64,000 bases of DNA. Origin: Candidatus Mailhella merdavium (GTDB lineage Bacteria > Desulfobacterota > Desulfovibrionia > Desulfovibrionales > Desulfovibrionaceae). Position 1 is the stretch's first letter. The number at the start of each line of letters is the position of its first letter. Made by a program: the position numbers and the translations under genes. Below are positions 28,603-37,292 of this stretch, in pieces. Under the pieces are notes generated by a model. That model searched no databases, was not told where the DNA came from, and was given only the letters and a program-made list of their open reading frames with translations. The DNA is taken from positions 1-64,000 of the forward strand of contig DWXS01000009.1 in NCBI GenBank assembly GCA_019119045.1, in the 5' to 3' direction.

Positions 28603-29961
28603 CTAGTAGTATTCGTCAGCTAAATGTTCATCTTCATTGGCATCGTATTCGGGGTTTTCTTCCGGGGGGCAGAGAACCACATCCGCGTCCGGCGGCGATT
28701 CAATGGAAGAAGTTTCAGTCTCGGAGTTTGAGGGTTCGGCGGCGTCAGCGGGCGGAACCGGGATTGTTTCCGGCATGGGCGGCACAAAGATTTCCGTCAG
28801 CCAGCCCTGGGCGGAAAGGGCTTCCTTGAGACTTGCCACGGCGGGAGCCACATGCGGTTCAGTCAGAGCCTTCCCTTCCTGTTCTTCCGCCATATAGTGC
28901 GCCCATGCCGCAAAGCCTTCGGCCCATGCCGCCCGTCCACCACATTGATTGAGTGCATACCAGAGCGGCCTGTCCATCGGGCGAAGCCACAGGAACTGCG
29001 AACCGGCCAGCACGCCTTTTTGCCGCGCCCGGTACAGCAGCGCCATGAACCACGGCAGCTCATAGGCGGCATGAGTGGCCATGCTCTTCTCGGACAGAAC
29101 ATCCTTGTGCCGCGCCCATGTTTTTTTCAAACGCTTCTCAAATGCGGAGTCCGTCAGCACGGGACAATCCGCGTTCCCGTCAATTTCGTTGTAGGAACTG
29201 GAAACCATGTCCAGCATACTGACGCAGCCCTTCTTGTCTCCATTGGCGTAGGCCAGAAAAGCGACGGCCAGAGCGCGGCGGCACGGCGAGAAGCCCTCAT
29301 AGCCCTCAAAGGATTTGCCGAGCTGTTCCGTCAGCACGGCAAGGGCCTTTTTTTCATCCAGCCGGGCGTTGCCCCATGCGGGCAGTTCCGTGGACGGCAG
29401 GCCGTTTTTCAGGGCCTGTTCCGGCGTGAACGGCTCCCCGGCGTCATTGACCAGCAGGCCGTGTTCCAGCGCGAACTGCGCGGGCGTCCGGGCGATTTTC
29501 CACGGCCCGGAATCATGGGATTCCGGCGAGAGCAGATACTTGCCGCGCCCCACCACAGGCCGCAGGCAAGGGAAGGACTCCGCGTTGTTCCGGAGCAGAC
29601 TTTCCATATTGAAGCGGCGGACAAGACCACCCACGCGCCCCATGAAGATGGCAGCCACGCCGAACAGAACGAGCAGCAGCGCAAAAGGCCAGCGAATCCA
29701 TGAGCCGGTGTAGTGCAGGACTTTTTGCATGGTTTCCCATGACAGAGAAGCCGGATCAGCTTCCTCAATGCGTGTCCAGGCTGTTTGTGCTTCATCAAAG
29801 AAGGGCGTGAAGACCTGAATCTGGGCTTTGGCCAGGGCAAGCAGCGGCCTGTTCACGCTATCGGCATGAGCGATATACAGGGCGGGCAGCACCACAAAGA
29901 CAAGAATCAGGAAGGCGCACCATAAGAAAAGGTGGTCATCCCTGTTATCCCGACCGTTCAT
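28603..29961 (-). CDS. DotM/IcmP (TrbA)-like T4SS protein
   Basis: N-terminal TMs then FNMESLLRNNAESFPCLRPVV...FALEHGLL...FMALLYRARQKGVLAGSQFLWLRPMDRPLWYALNQCG. Confidence 0.83.
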   Translation of the reverse strand: MNGRDNRDDHLFLWCAFLILVFVVLPALYIAHADSVNRPLLALAKAQIQVFTPFFDEAQTAWTRIEEADPASLSWETMQKVLHYTGSWIRWPFALLLVLFGVAAIFMGRVGGLVRRFNMESLLRNNAESFPCLRPVVGRGKYLLSPESHDSGPWKIARTPAQFALEHGLLVNDAGEPFTPEQALKNGLPSTELPAWGNARLDEKKALAVLTEQLGKSFEGYEGFSPCRRALAVAFLAYANGDKKGCVSMLDMVSSSYNEIDGNADCPVLTDSAFEKRLKKTWARHKDVLSEKSMATHAAYELPWFMALLYRARQKGVLAGSQFLWLRPMDRPLWYALNQCGGRAAWAEGFAAWAHYMAEEQEGKALTEPHVAPAVASLKEALSAQGWLTEIFVPPMPETIPVPPADAAEPSNSETETSSIESPPDADVVLCPPEENPEYDANEDEHLADEYY

Positions 29962-30473
29962 TGTCCCGCCTCCCGCTCAAGAACGGAGAGCGTGAAAATC
30001 CCTTCCCGGCTCAGACGTTCCAGATTGGCTTGTACTCGCCGGATATAGGCATCCCGGCGATGCGGCGTCCGGGAGTGATACGCGCCGATGGCCCGCCAGA
30101 GACTGCCCGTGCGCTGATATTCCTTCCGCAACAGCCAGGCCGCCGCATACGCATTGACGCGGCCATCACGGAGTACGGCGTCAGGTGAAATGCCCATCGC
30201 GGCCAACTCGTTAAGATGAATGGTGTTGACCTGAAACGGCCCCAGGTCCCATGTGCCGTTTCCATTGCTCAGGGCTTCCCCGGTTTTGCCGCCTTCCGTG
30301 GCGAGGATGGCGAAGAGCGCGGCGACGGGCATTCCGCTGATGCGGGCGGCGTCCAGAACGCAGTCAGCCGTCAGCGGTCGCATGGACGGCAAAACAACTC
30401 TTGTCCGGTCAGCGGCAAAGGCCGCATCCGGCAACAACCACAGAGCGGCGAAAAGAAAGATTACCGTTCTCAT
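29958..30473 (-). CDS. Lytic transglycosylase-like conjugation protein
   Basis: Signal peptide; DAARISGMPVAALFAILATEGGKTGEALSNGNGTWDLGPFQVNTIHLNELA. Confidence 0.8.
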   Translation of the reverse strand: MRTVIFLFAALWLLPDAAFAADRTRVVLPSMRPLTADCVLDAARISGMPVAALFAILATEGGKTGEALSNGNGTWDLGPFQVNTIHLNELAAMGISPDAVLRDGRVNAYAAAWLLRKEYQRTGSLWRAIGAYHSRTPHRRDAYIRRVQANLERLSREGIFTLSVLEREAGQ

Positions 30474-30886
30474 TGAAGTTTTCCCGTAATTTTGACGACA
30501 TAATCCCCACCGGTGCCGTAGACCTTGAAGGGGTTGTTGCCGCCCATGCCGTTGACGGCGTTGTTGACCTGATTGTGAGCCTCGTTGATTTTCCGGTTGA
30601 TGTAGGAATTGACCTGACTGCACATGCCCGCGACAATCTGATCCATGCTCGGCAGAGTCACGCCGAGAGAGAAAGCATCACCGATGGCATTGACGGAGCC
30701 GAGGCAGCCGGAAAGCGCGTCCCGTTCGGTTTCCGGGTCGGGCATGAGAATGTCGTGCGAGTCCGATACCCTGTTGTTGCGTTCCTGAATCGCGCCGCTC
30801 ACGGCCTCCTGCATGTCCTGGCAGGAACCGGCAAAGCACGGCGCGACCAGAACCATGCACAAGAGAAACATGGCAATATATTTCAT
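30470..30886 (-). CDS. Exported hypothetical transfer-operon protein
   Basis: Signal peptide MKYIAMFLLCMVLVAPCFAGSC; overlaps transglycosylase start. Confidence 0.6.
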   Translation of the reverse strand: MKYIAMFLLCMVLVAPCFAGSCQDMQEAVSGAIQERNNRVSDSHDILMPDPETERDALSGCLGSVNAIGDAFSLGVTLPSMDQIVAGMCSQVNSYINRKINEAHNQVNNAVNGMGGNNPFKVYGTGGDYVVKITGKLQ

Positions 30887-30911
30887 GTCGCTGTCTCCAA
30901 ATAATGGGGGT

Positions 30912-30959
30912 CAAGGGGCATCATGCCCCTTGTGGGGGGAGTGGGGGCAGCGCCCCCAC
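30912..30959. repeat. Two adjacent GC-rich palindromes (REP/terminator-like) in the topB-downstream gap
   Basis: caaggggcat-c-atgccccttg (30912-30932) and gtgggggc-agc-gcccccac (30941-30959). Confidence 0.7.
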
Positions 30960-30969
30960 ATCTTCCGTT

Positions 30970-33090
30970 CTATTTTCCTCTTTTCTTTGCGTTGAAATCA
31001 GGAGCGCCGTTCGGAGCGACGGGCCAGCTCTTTTTGCATCCGGGGTAGCCGGAGCAGCCGTAGAACTCGCCTTTCGCGCCGGAGCGTTTGACGAGGGGCT
31101 TGCCGCAGTCCGGGCAGGCGTATTCCGAAAGCGCGGGTTTGGGCCTGGCCTTGCCGGGCCTGCCGTTTTCGTCGGGCAGGATGACCTTGCAGTCGGGATA
31201 CGCCGTGCAGCCCCAGAACCACGAACCGTCCTTCTTGCGCCTGCGGCGGTTCAGGGCCGCGCCGCAGGAAGGACAGGGAAACGCGGGCCTGCCGTCGCCC
31301 AGAATGGGGGCAAGGAGTTCCGGCAGAATCTTCTTTTGTTCCGCAAGAAAGGCGTCGAGCGTTTCCCTGCCCTGGGCGATGGCCTCAAGGCGGGACTCCC
31401 ATTCCGCTGTGGTGATGGGGTCTTTGAGTACGGGCGGGGTGAGGTCGATGATTTCCCGGCCCAGCGGCGTGGAAACGATGGACTTTTTGTCAAGCGCCAG
31501 ATAGCCGCGCTCTTTCAGGGTTTCGAGAACCTTGGCGCGGGTGGCCTCGGTTCCGATGCCTTTGGTTTCCCTGAGCGTGGCTTTGGCCTCGGCGTCGCCC
31601 ACAAAACGGTGGACGTTGGCCATCGCCTCGATGAGCGTGCCCTCGGAGAAACGGGAAGGCGGGGAAGTTTTTTTCTTCACGCTTTCCACTGTGCGGCAGG
31701 TCACGGCATCGCCCTGTTCGACCGGCGGCAGGGATTCCTCTTCCTGCCTGTCGTCTTCCTCGTCTTTGGAGAAGGCCGTCCATCCGGCGTCCACCATGCG
31801 CCGCCCCGTGACCTCCCAACGGGTATCAGCAAGGTTGACCGCGATTTTTCGCGCTTCATAACGCATGGGCGGATGGAATTGCAGACAGAACGCCGTGGCA
31901 ATCATGAAATAGAGAGAGCGTTCCTCCGGTTTGAGGTTGTCCGGGGGCAGTTCGCCCGTGGGTGCGATGGCGTGGTGTGCGGTGACTTTCTGCGTATTCC
32001 ACGCGGCGCTTTTGAGCGAGGCGTCAGCCGTTCCCGCGATCTGCTCCAGACCGGGAAGCGAGGAAAGCGCGGCCAGCACGGCGGCGGCATCCTGATATTG
32101 CTCAACCGGCAGATAGCGGCAGTCCGTCCGGGGATAGGTGGTCAGTTTGCGCTCATAGAGGGATTGCGCGGTATCCAGCACTTCCTGAGCCGACATGCCG
32201 AATCGGGATGACGCCGCTTTTTGCAGGGAAGAAAGACTGTGCGGCAGAGGCGCGGCCTTGCTTTTGTTCTCCCGCAGGGATTCCGTGACAAGGCCCTCCA
32301 CGCCGTTGACCTGTTCAAGCACAGCGGCAACCTGGGTGAAATCCACGAGCCGCCCGGAAGCGTCCAGACCGGCCTGCGTCTCGGAAGGAACAAAGGTGGC
32401 CGTAAATTCTCCGGCGGCATGGGTGAGTGAGGCCCGCAGCACGAAATAATCCACGGGCTTGAAGTTGGTAATCTCTCTGTCGCGGGCAACGACCAGAGCG
32501 AGGGTGGGAGTCTGGACGCGGCCCAAAGACAGCACTTCAGAGCGTCCGTTATCCCTTCCCTTGATGGTCAGGGCGCGCGTGGCGTTGATGCCTACCAGCC
32601 AGTCGGCCAGACTTCTGGCGCGGGCGGCGTCGCGCAGCGGCGCATAGGGCGCGTTGTCCCTGATGCCGTTCAGGGCGATGTGGACGGATTTGTCATCCAA
32701 GGAAGGAAGCCAGATGCGGGCTACCGGGCCGCAATAGCCAAAATGTTCCAGCACCTCATCGACGAGTAACTGGCCTTCGCGGTCGGGATCGCCCGCGTTG
32801 ACCACGGAATCGGCCTCACGCAGCAGGGAACCGATGACGGCAAGCTGTTTGGCGGAATCCTTTTTGACCTTGTATTTCCATTCAGAAGGAATGATGGGCA
32901 GGTGTTCGCGCCGCCATTGGGCATATTCGGGCTTGTATTTCTGCGGCCAGGCAAGTTCGAGCATGTGCCCGAAGCACCATGTCACCGTATCGTCGCCGCA
33001 GCGGATGCAGCCGTTCTCCGTGCGGCCGTTGCCCAGACCATTGGCGATGGCTTTTGCGAGATTGGGTTTTTCGGCAATGAAAAGTCGCAT
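30970..33090 (-). CDS. topB: DNA topoisomerase III (TopB-like)
   Basis: MRLFIAEKPNLAKAIANGLG; VNAGDPDREGQLLVDEVLEHFGY; SLGRVQTPTLALVV; C-terminal zinc-ribbon repeats. Confidence 0.93.
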   Translation of the reverse strand: MRLFIAEKPNLAKAIANGLGNGRTENGCIRCGDDTVTWCFGHMLELAWPQKYKPEYAQWRREHLPIIPSEWKYKVKKDSAKQLAVIGSLLREADSVVNAGDPDREGQLLVDEVLEHFGYCGPVARIWLPSLDDKSVHIALNGIRDNAPYAPLRDAARARSLADWLVGINATRALTIKGRDNGRSEVLSLGRVQTPTLALVVARDREITNFKPVDYFVLRASLTHAAGEFTATFVPSETQAGLDASGRLVDFTQVAAVLEQVNGVEGLVTESLRENKSKAAPLPHSLSSLQKAASSRFGMSAQEVLDTAQSLYERKLTTYPRTDCRYLPVEQYQDAAAVLAALSSLPGLEQIAGTADASLKSAAWNTQKVTAHHAIAPTGELPPDNLKPEERSLYFMIATAFCLQFHPPMRYEARKIAVNLADTRWEVTGRRMVDAGWTAFSKDEEDDRQEEESLPPVEQGDAVTCRTVESVKKKTSPPSRFSEGTLIEAMANVHRFVGDAEAKATLRETKGIGTEATRAKVLETLKERGYLALDKKSIVSTPLGREIIDLTPPVLKDPITTAEWESRLEAIAQGRETLDAFLAEQKKILPELLAPILGDGRPAFPCPSCGAALNRRRRKKDGSWFWGCTAYPDCKVILPDENGRPGKARPKPALSEYACPDCGKPLVKRSGAKGEFYGCSGYPGCKKSWPVAPNGAPDFNAKKRGK

Positions 33091-33091
33091 A

Positions 33092-34459
33092 TCACATCCT
33101 CATACGCCGCGCGGAAGCGGCTTTCTGTTCGTTCAGGGGAAGGGGATTTTCCACAGCGCCCGGCGCGGACTGGAGTCGTGCGTCCAGTTCCATGTGCAGC
33201 GTTTGAGACACCTGATCGCAGAGCGCGGCCAGTTCCCTGGTGGCGGAAGGGTCGAGCATGAGCGCCATGTTCAGGAAGTCGGGATTCTGGAGAATCAGGC
33301 GGGCCTTGACGGTCAGGTCGTCCGTTTCTTCAAATGCCCTGACGGATTCGGACAGAGAACGCGAAGCGGTATTGCCGGGCGCGGGACGAGGCACGTCGGA
33401 ACCGGCCTTTTCCCGGAAGGACACGCCGGTCACGGCATCCCGCTGTTTCTGCATCTCCATGAGTTCCAGCCAGGCTTCGCGTTTGGGGAACCATCGGGCG
33501 GCGGGCTGTTCGCCCGCTTCAAACTGGCGCAGGGTTGTCAGCGCCCGCGCGGCTTCCGAGGCGGCCCGGAAAAGCGCCCTGGATTCCCCGCCGGAAAAGG
33601 TCTGGTTCCAGAGCCTGAGCCGTTCCGCAGAACCGTGTTCCGGCATGGGCAGGCCGAATTTCGCCCCGGCCAGCATGGAGAACATTTCCGCCCGCATTTC
33701 CTCGAAGGCGCAGCTTTTGAGTGTTTGGGCCTTTACAGGCCGTCGGGCTTCCCGTGATGTATGGCCAGTGGCCTTGAAGAACTCCCGCAGCTTCGCGGCG
33801 TAGTAAGCGCCGGAACTGTGAAAATTCTCTGGGTACGGCAGCCTGACGGTATCCGTCCTGTGGTCGAAGCGCGGAACGCCCTTGCCGTGTTCGACAGCCA
33901 CACCGGAACTGGCGACAAAGCGTTCCAGCAGTTCGTTGCGCTGGGCTTCGCTCATGACGGGCGCGGGCTGTTCCCTAGCAGGAAAGTTTTCAATCTGGGC
34001 CGCATTGAAGACCGTGAAGGGATACAGCAGTGTATGACGCTGCACATCAGGAAGGCCCTTTGCCTGCTCTTCGGAAACAAAGTTCCACTTTCCGTCCTTT
34101 TCCACCGTGAAGAACACGTCCTCCGGGCGCAGCACGGTGACGCCGTGTTCTCCTTTTCGGATGCGGATGTTCAGGTCGGGATGTTCCTCCCTGACCGCCT
34201 GGAGCTGCTTGAACGTAAGCCAGCGGTTGTCGTCGTAGCCCTTTTCCATAGCGGTCAGCGTCAGACGCACCATGTTCGCGCCGCTGTATTCCTTGCCGGT
34301 CACGGGGCAAAAAGGCGTTTCAGCTACAGACGGCTGACTTTGTTCAGCGTTTTCGGCCAGCGCCAACATGGTCTGGGCAATGCCGTTGACAAATTCCTCC
34401 TGAACTTCCCGGCTGAGCTGAAAACGGCTCTTCTTTTCATTCTGTGGCGTCTGGCTCAT
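33092..34459 (-). CDS. ArdC-like (DUF1738) ssDNA-binding/metallopeptidase-derived protein; HExxH replaced
   Basis: YSGANMVRLTLTAMEKGYDDNRWLTFKQLQ...IRKGEHGVTVL; REFFKATGH where HExxHxxGH is expected. Confidence 0.78.
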   Translation of the reverse strand: MSQTPQNEKKSRFQLSREVQEEFVNGIAQTMLALAENAEQSQPSVAETPFCPVTGKEYSGANMVRLTLTAMEKGYDDNRWLTFKQLQAVREEHPDLNIRIRKGEHGVTVLRPEDVFFTVEKDGKWNFVSEEQAKGLPDVQRHTLLYPFTVFNAAQIENFPAREQPAPVMSEAQRNELLERFVASSGVAVEHGKGVPRFDHRTDTVRLPYPENFHSSGAYYAAKLREFFKATGHTSREARRPVKAQTLKSCAFEEMRAEMFSMLAGAKFGLPMPEHGSAERLRLWNQTFSGGESRALFRAASEAARALTTLRQFEAGEQPAARWFPKREAWLELMEMQKQRDAVTGVSFREKAGSDVPRPAPGNTASRSLSESVRAFEETDDLTVKARLILQNPDFLNMALMLDPSATRELAALCDQVSQTLHMELDARLQSAPGAVENPLPLNEQKAASARRMRM

Positions 34460-34671
34460 TTCCGTTCCTCCCTGATGTCCACAATCACGGCATCCTGTTC
34501 GTCATACGGATTGAGAAATCCGGCGGCGACGGCTTCCTCGCGGTTCATAAAAAACGCGCCCTTGTCGAGCTGACGTTCGATGTCAGCCTGGGTGAGTGTG
34601 ACGCGCTTTTTTTCGTGGCTTCGTATAGGAGTGTCGAACAGTCCGAAAGCATTTCGTTTTTGTTCTGTCAT
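34456..34671 (-). CDS. Small hypothetical protein of the transfer operon
   Basis: 4-nt overlap with the ArdC-like start; 71 aa. Confidence 0.55.
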   Translation of the reverse strand: MTEQKRNAFGLFDTPIRSHEKKRVTLTQADIERQLDKGAFFMNREEAVAAGFLNPYDEQDAVIVDIREERK

Positions 34672-34698
34672 GGTTTCATTGCTCCTTATTCTTCCCTG

Positions 34699-35100
34699 TC
34701 ATATAACTGCCTCGATCAGCAGAAATAGTTCTTCTTCTGCTTCTTCAGAAAGATTGTGCTTGCGGCAAAAATTCATCGCTTCGGAATGGCCGGACAAAGA
34801 GAAACACTTAGTCTCCGTTCTCTTATCGTCGCCATATAACCAAAGGTGGCGCAGAGCCTTTTTGCCAGAACTGGATTTCAGAATATCACCGACGGCTTCC
34901 TCGCATTTATAGGTTTTCAGCATTCCATTCTCCTGAAGCGTGCTGAGCGCGACTGTTAGCGCCGCATATTCAGTCTGCCCATAACCAAGTAGAATAGAAT
35001 GCAATACTGTGGGTTGCAGATCATAATTAAAGAGTTCATCCAGTTGCAGACAGTGGGAATCAGCATCTTCAAGGTTCAAAAGCGTAACGTAATGTTCCAT
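34699..35100 (-). CDS. Hypothetical acidic protein
   Basis: 133-aa ORF between operon genes, AT-rich relative to neighbours. Confidence 0.55.
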   Translation of the reverse strand: MEHYVTLLNLEDADSHCLQLDELFNYDLQPTVLHSILLGYGQTEYAALTVALSTLQENGMLKTYKCEEAVGDILKSSSGKKALRHLWLYGDDKRTETKCFSLSGHSEAMNFCRKHNLSEEAEEELFLLIEAVI

Positions 35101-35118
35101 GACAACTCCTTTTCGAGA

Positions 35119-35388
35119 TTACCAGCGGCAGCGTTTGCGCCACTGACTTTCAGTGTTTCGTGTTTCGCGTCTCCGTCCCATGCAGGCCACGCGGATGGCG
35201 CGGAAGTAGGCGGCGGGAGTCATACCGGTGCGTTGCACCAGATAGAGCGCAACAATGGCGGCAAGCGCCAGTCCAGCCGTCCACCAGGCCCAATGAAAGA
35301 GCCACAGGGCCAGGGGAAAAACGGCGCGGGCGTCCAGAATGAAGATTTTGGGCGTGAGCGCGGTATCGCGCCAGAGAACGTCAGCCAT
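35119..35388 (-). CDS. IcmT/TraK-like T4SS inner-membrane protein
   Basis: MADVLWRDTALTPKIFILDARAVFPLALWLFHWAWWTAGLALAAIVALYLVQRTGMTP. Confidence 0.78.
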   Translation of the reverse strand: MADVLWRDTALTPKIFILDARAVFPLALWLFHWAWWTAGLALAAIVALYLVQRTGMTPAAYFRAIRVACMGRRRETRNTESQWRKRCRW

Positions 35389-36154
35389 TGTCCACCTCCT
35401 CCGCAAAGCGGGCATCCAGAGCAGAGACGCTGGAATCCTTGAAACGCCGTCTGTTTTCCGGCAGCCAGGATTCCATCATCAGCATCCGTTGCCACAGGTC
35501 AGGGAAGTAGCTGCGAAGTGTCCGCAGTTCATCAAGAGGCTGTAAAGGACAGCAGAAGCAACTGACGCGACTGAAGAAATGGTACAGTCCGCCCCAGGTG
35601 AAGCCACGTTTGTAGCAGTAAGCCAGAGCGTCGGCCTCCGTAACGCCCCATTCCACCAACGGATACCGCTGTACATAATAGGTACTGCCCTTTTTGGTGG
35701 GGCCATCCAGCCGATGCCGTTCATCGGCGGCAAAGCCGATACACTTGCACAGGGGCAGCTCAAGGCCGCTCTGGTGTGTGAGTGCCAGCAGGTGAGCTTT
35801 CAGAGCATCCTGCTTACGTCCCGTACACCAGCGAACGGGAGCATTGGGCCATCCGCGCCCGACTATATGCACCTGACGTGTTCCCCGCCTGGCCACCGGA
35901 TATTCGGAGAGCATCCAGTCAAAGGGCGATTTGTCCGTTTCCACATCTACCGGCAGTCTGGGGCGCAGGCGCGTAATTTTCAGGCCGGTAAAGGCTTCAA
36001 GTTTTTCCAGATGTTCATACATTTCCGGGAATTTCCATCCGGTATCAAAAAACATGACATCGGCCACGGATTCTCCGTGTTCAAGGAGCATGAGCAGCAT
36101 GGCTGTGCTGTCTTTTCCGCCCGACAGGGAAACGATGTTAGAGAATTGTTTCAT
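35381..36154 (-). CDS. PAPS-reductase/adenine nucleotide alpha-hydrolase (PP-loop) family protein
   Basis: NIVSLSGGKDSTAMLLMLLEHGESVADVMFFDTGWKFPEMYEHL; Cys motif VSCFCCPLQP. Confidence 0.85.
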   Translation of the reverse strand: MKQFSNIVSLSGGKDSTAMLLMLLEHGESVADVMFFDTGWKFPEMYEHLEKLEAFTGLKITRLRPRLPVDVETDKSPFDWMLSEYPVARRGTRQVHIVGRGWPNAPVRWCTGRKQDALKAHLLALTHQSGLELPLCKCIGFAADERHRLDGPTKKGSTYYVQRYPLVEWGVTEADALAYCYKRGFTWGGLYHFFSRVSCFCCPLQPLDELRTLRSYFPDLWQRMLMMESWLPENRRRFKDSSVSALDARFAEEVDNG

Positions 36155-37199
36155 GGTCATTCCTTCCCTTGTCTTTGCGTTCCGCCAGAATCGCCAGACA
36201 GCTTTCTCTGGTGATGTTTCCGTTTTGATAGGCGGTTTGGGCGGCATCCTGAATCCGCTGACCGGAAGCGGCCAGCAGGTCTTCGGTTTTCAGAATCAGA
36301 CGTTCCAGCGGAGTTTCCAGCAGCATTTCCCGAATCTCCGGCGTAAAGGCCAGATACTCGCGCAGGGCGATACGTCCGTTGTTGTCCGGCAGGGGAAGCA
36401 GACGTTGCGAGATGACCAGCCGCAGACTGGAAAGCAGCGTGGCTGCAACTTGCAGTCGTTCAGCGAAGGGAAAGACGTTGATGATACGGCTCAAGGTTTC
36501 CGGCACGGAGCGGGTATGCACGGTGGAATAGGCGGCGACGCCGATTTCCGCGCTCTCCATCATGCCCCGCAGGGTATCGGGATCGCGGCTTTCCCCGATA
36601 AGCACCACGTCCGGGGCTGTGCGCGTACTGTTGCGCGTGGCCGTCAGAAACGATTTCAGGTGTTCGGGAATCGTGCTTTGCGAAACAGGCCCGCCGGGAT
36701 TGGGCACGGCATCAAAGTCGAACTCAATGGGCGCTTCGTAGGTGCTGACGTTACGCCCGCCGGTTTCGATGATGCGCCGCAGAATGGCGGCCAGCAGCGT
36801 GGATTTGCCCGAACCCATGACGCCCGTGACCAGCACCAGTCCGTTGGACGGCATGGCGTGGTCAAGGATGCCCTGTTCGACGTTCAGGTCTTCCAGAGCG
36901 GGCGGCATGGAAGGAATGGTGCGGAAGACAATCTTGACGCCGGTTGAATACCCGTCCGCCACCGGCGTGGCGTTGCCGCGAAAACGGCGGCGCACGCCGC
37001 GCGATTCCTCAATTTCGTGAGCAAAGTCGTAGTCTGACTGGCCGGACTTGATGAGAGCGGACACGGAATTGTTTTTGGTCAGCCGCTCCAGCGCGGCCAG
37101 CAGCTCATCGGTCGTGATGGCCCGCTGCGTGACCTTCCGCCATAAGCCGTTCAACCGCATCCATGCGGGCAGACCGGAGCGCAGATTGAGGTCGGACAT
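36138..37199 (-). CDS. DotB/TraJ-like T4SS ATPase (PilT family); N-terminal coding continues upstream to about 37286 but out of frame with the RBS-linked ATG at 37289-37291
   Basis: LVLVTGVMGSGKSTLLAAILRR; DVVLIGESRDPDTLRGMMESAEIGVAAYSTVHT. Confidence 0.85.
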   Translation of the reverse strand: MSDLNLRSGLPAWMRLNGLWRKVTQRAITTDELLAALERLTKNNSVSALIKSGQSDYDFAHEIEESRGVRRRFRGNATPVADGYSTGVKIVFRTIPSMPPALEDLNVEQGILDHAMPSNGLVLVTGVMGSGKSTLLAAILRRIIETGGRNVSTYEAPIEFDFDAVPNPGGPVSQSTIPEHLKSFLTATRNSTRTAPDVVLIGESRDPDTLRGMMESAEIGVAAYSTVHTRSVPETLSRIINVFPFAERLQVAATLLSSLRLVISQRLLPLPDNNGRIALREYLAFTPEIREMLLETPLERLILKTEDLLAASGQRIQDAAQTAYQNGNITRESCLAILAERKDKGRNDHETIL

Positions 37200-37292
37200 G
37201 CCGCAGTGGGTTCCCCAGAGCAGCAGGTCGTTGAGTTCCGTATGCGTCCAGCGAATACGGGGTTCATGAGGGTAGAAATCGCTGGCCCCATG

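Noticed and set aside
30904-32211. 435-aa plus-strand ORF opposite topB
   Set aside because: Shadow ORF beginning in the palindromic repeat region; opposite strand is clearly TopB
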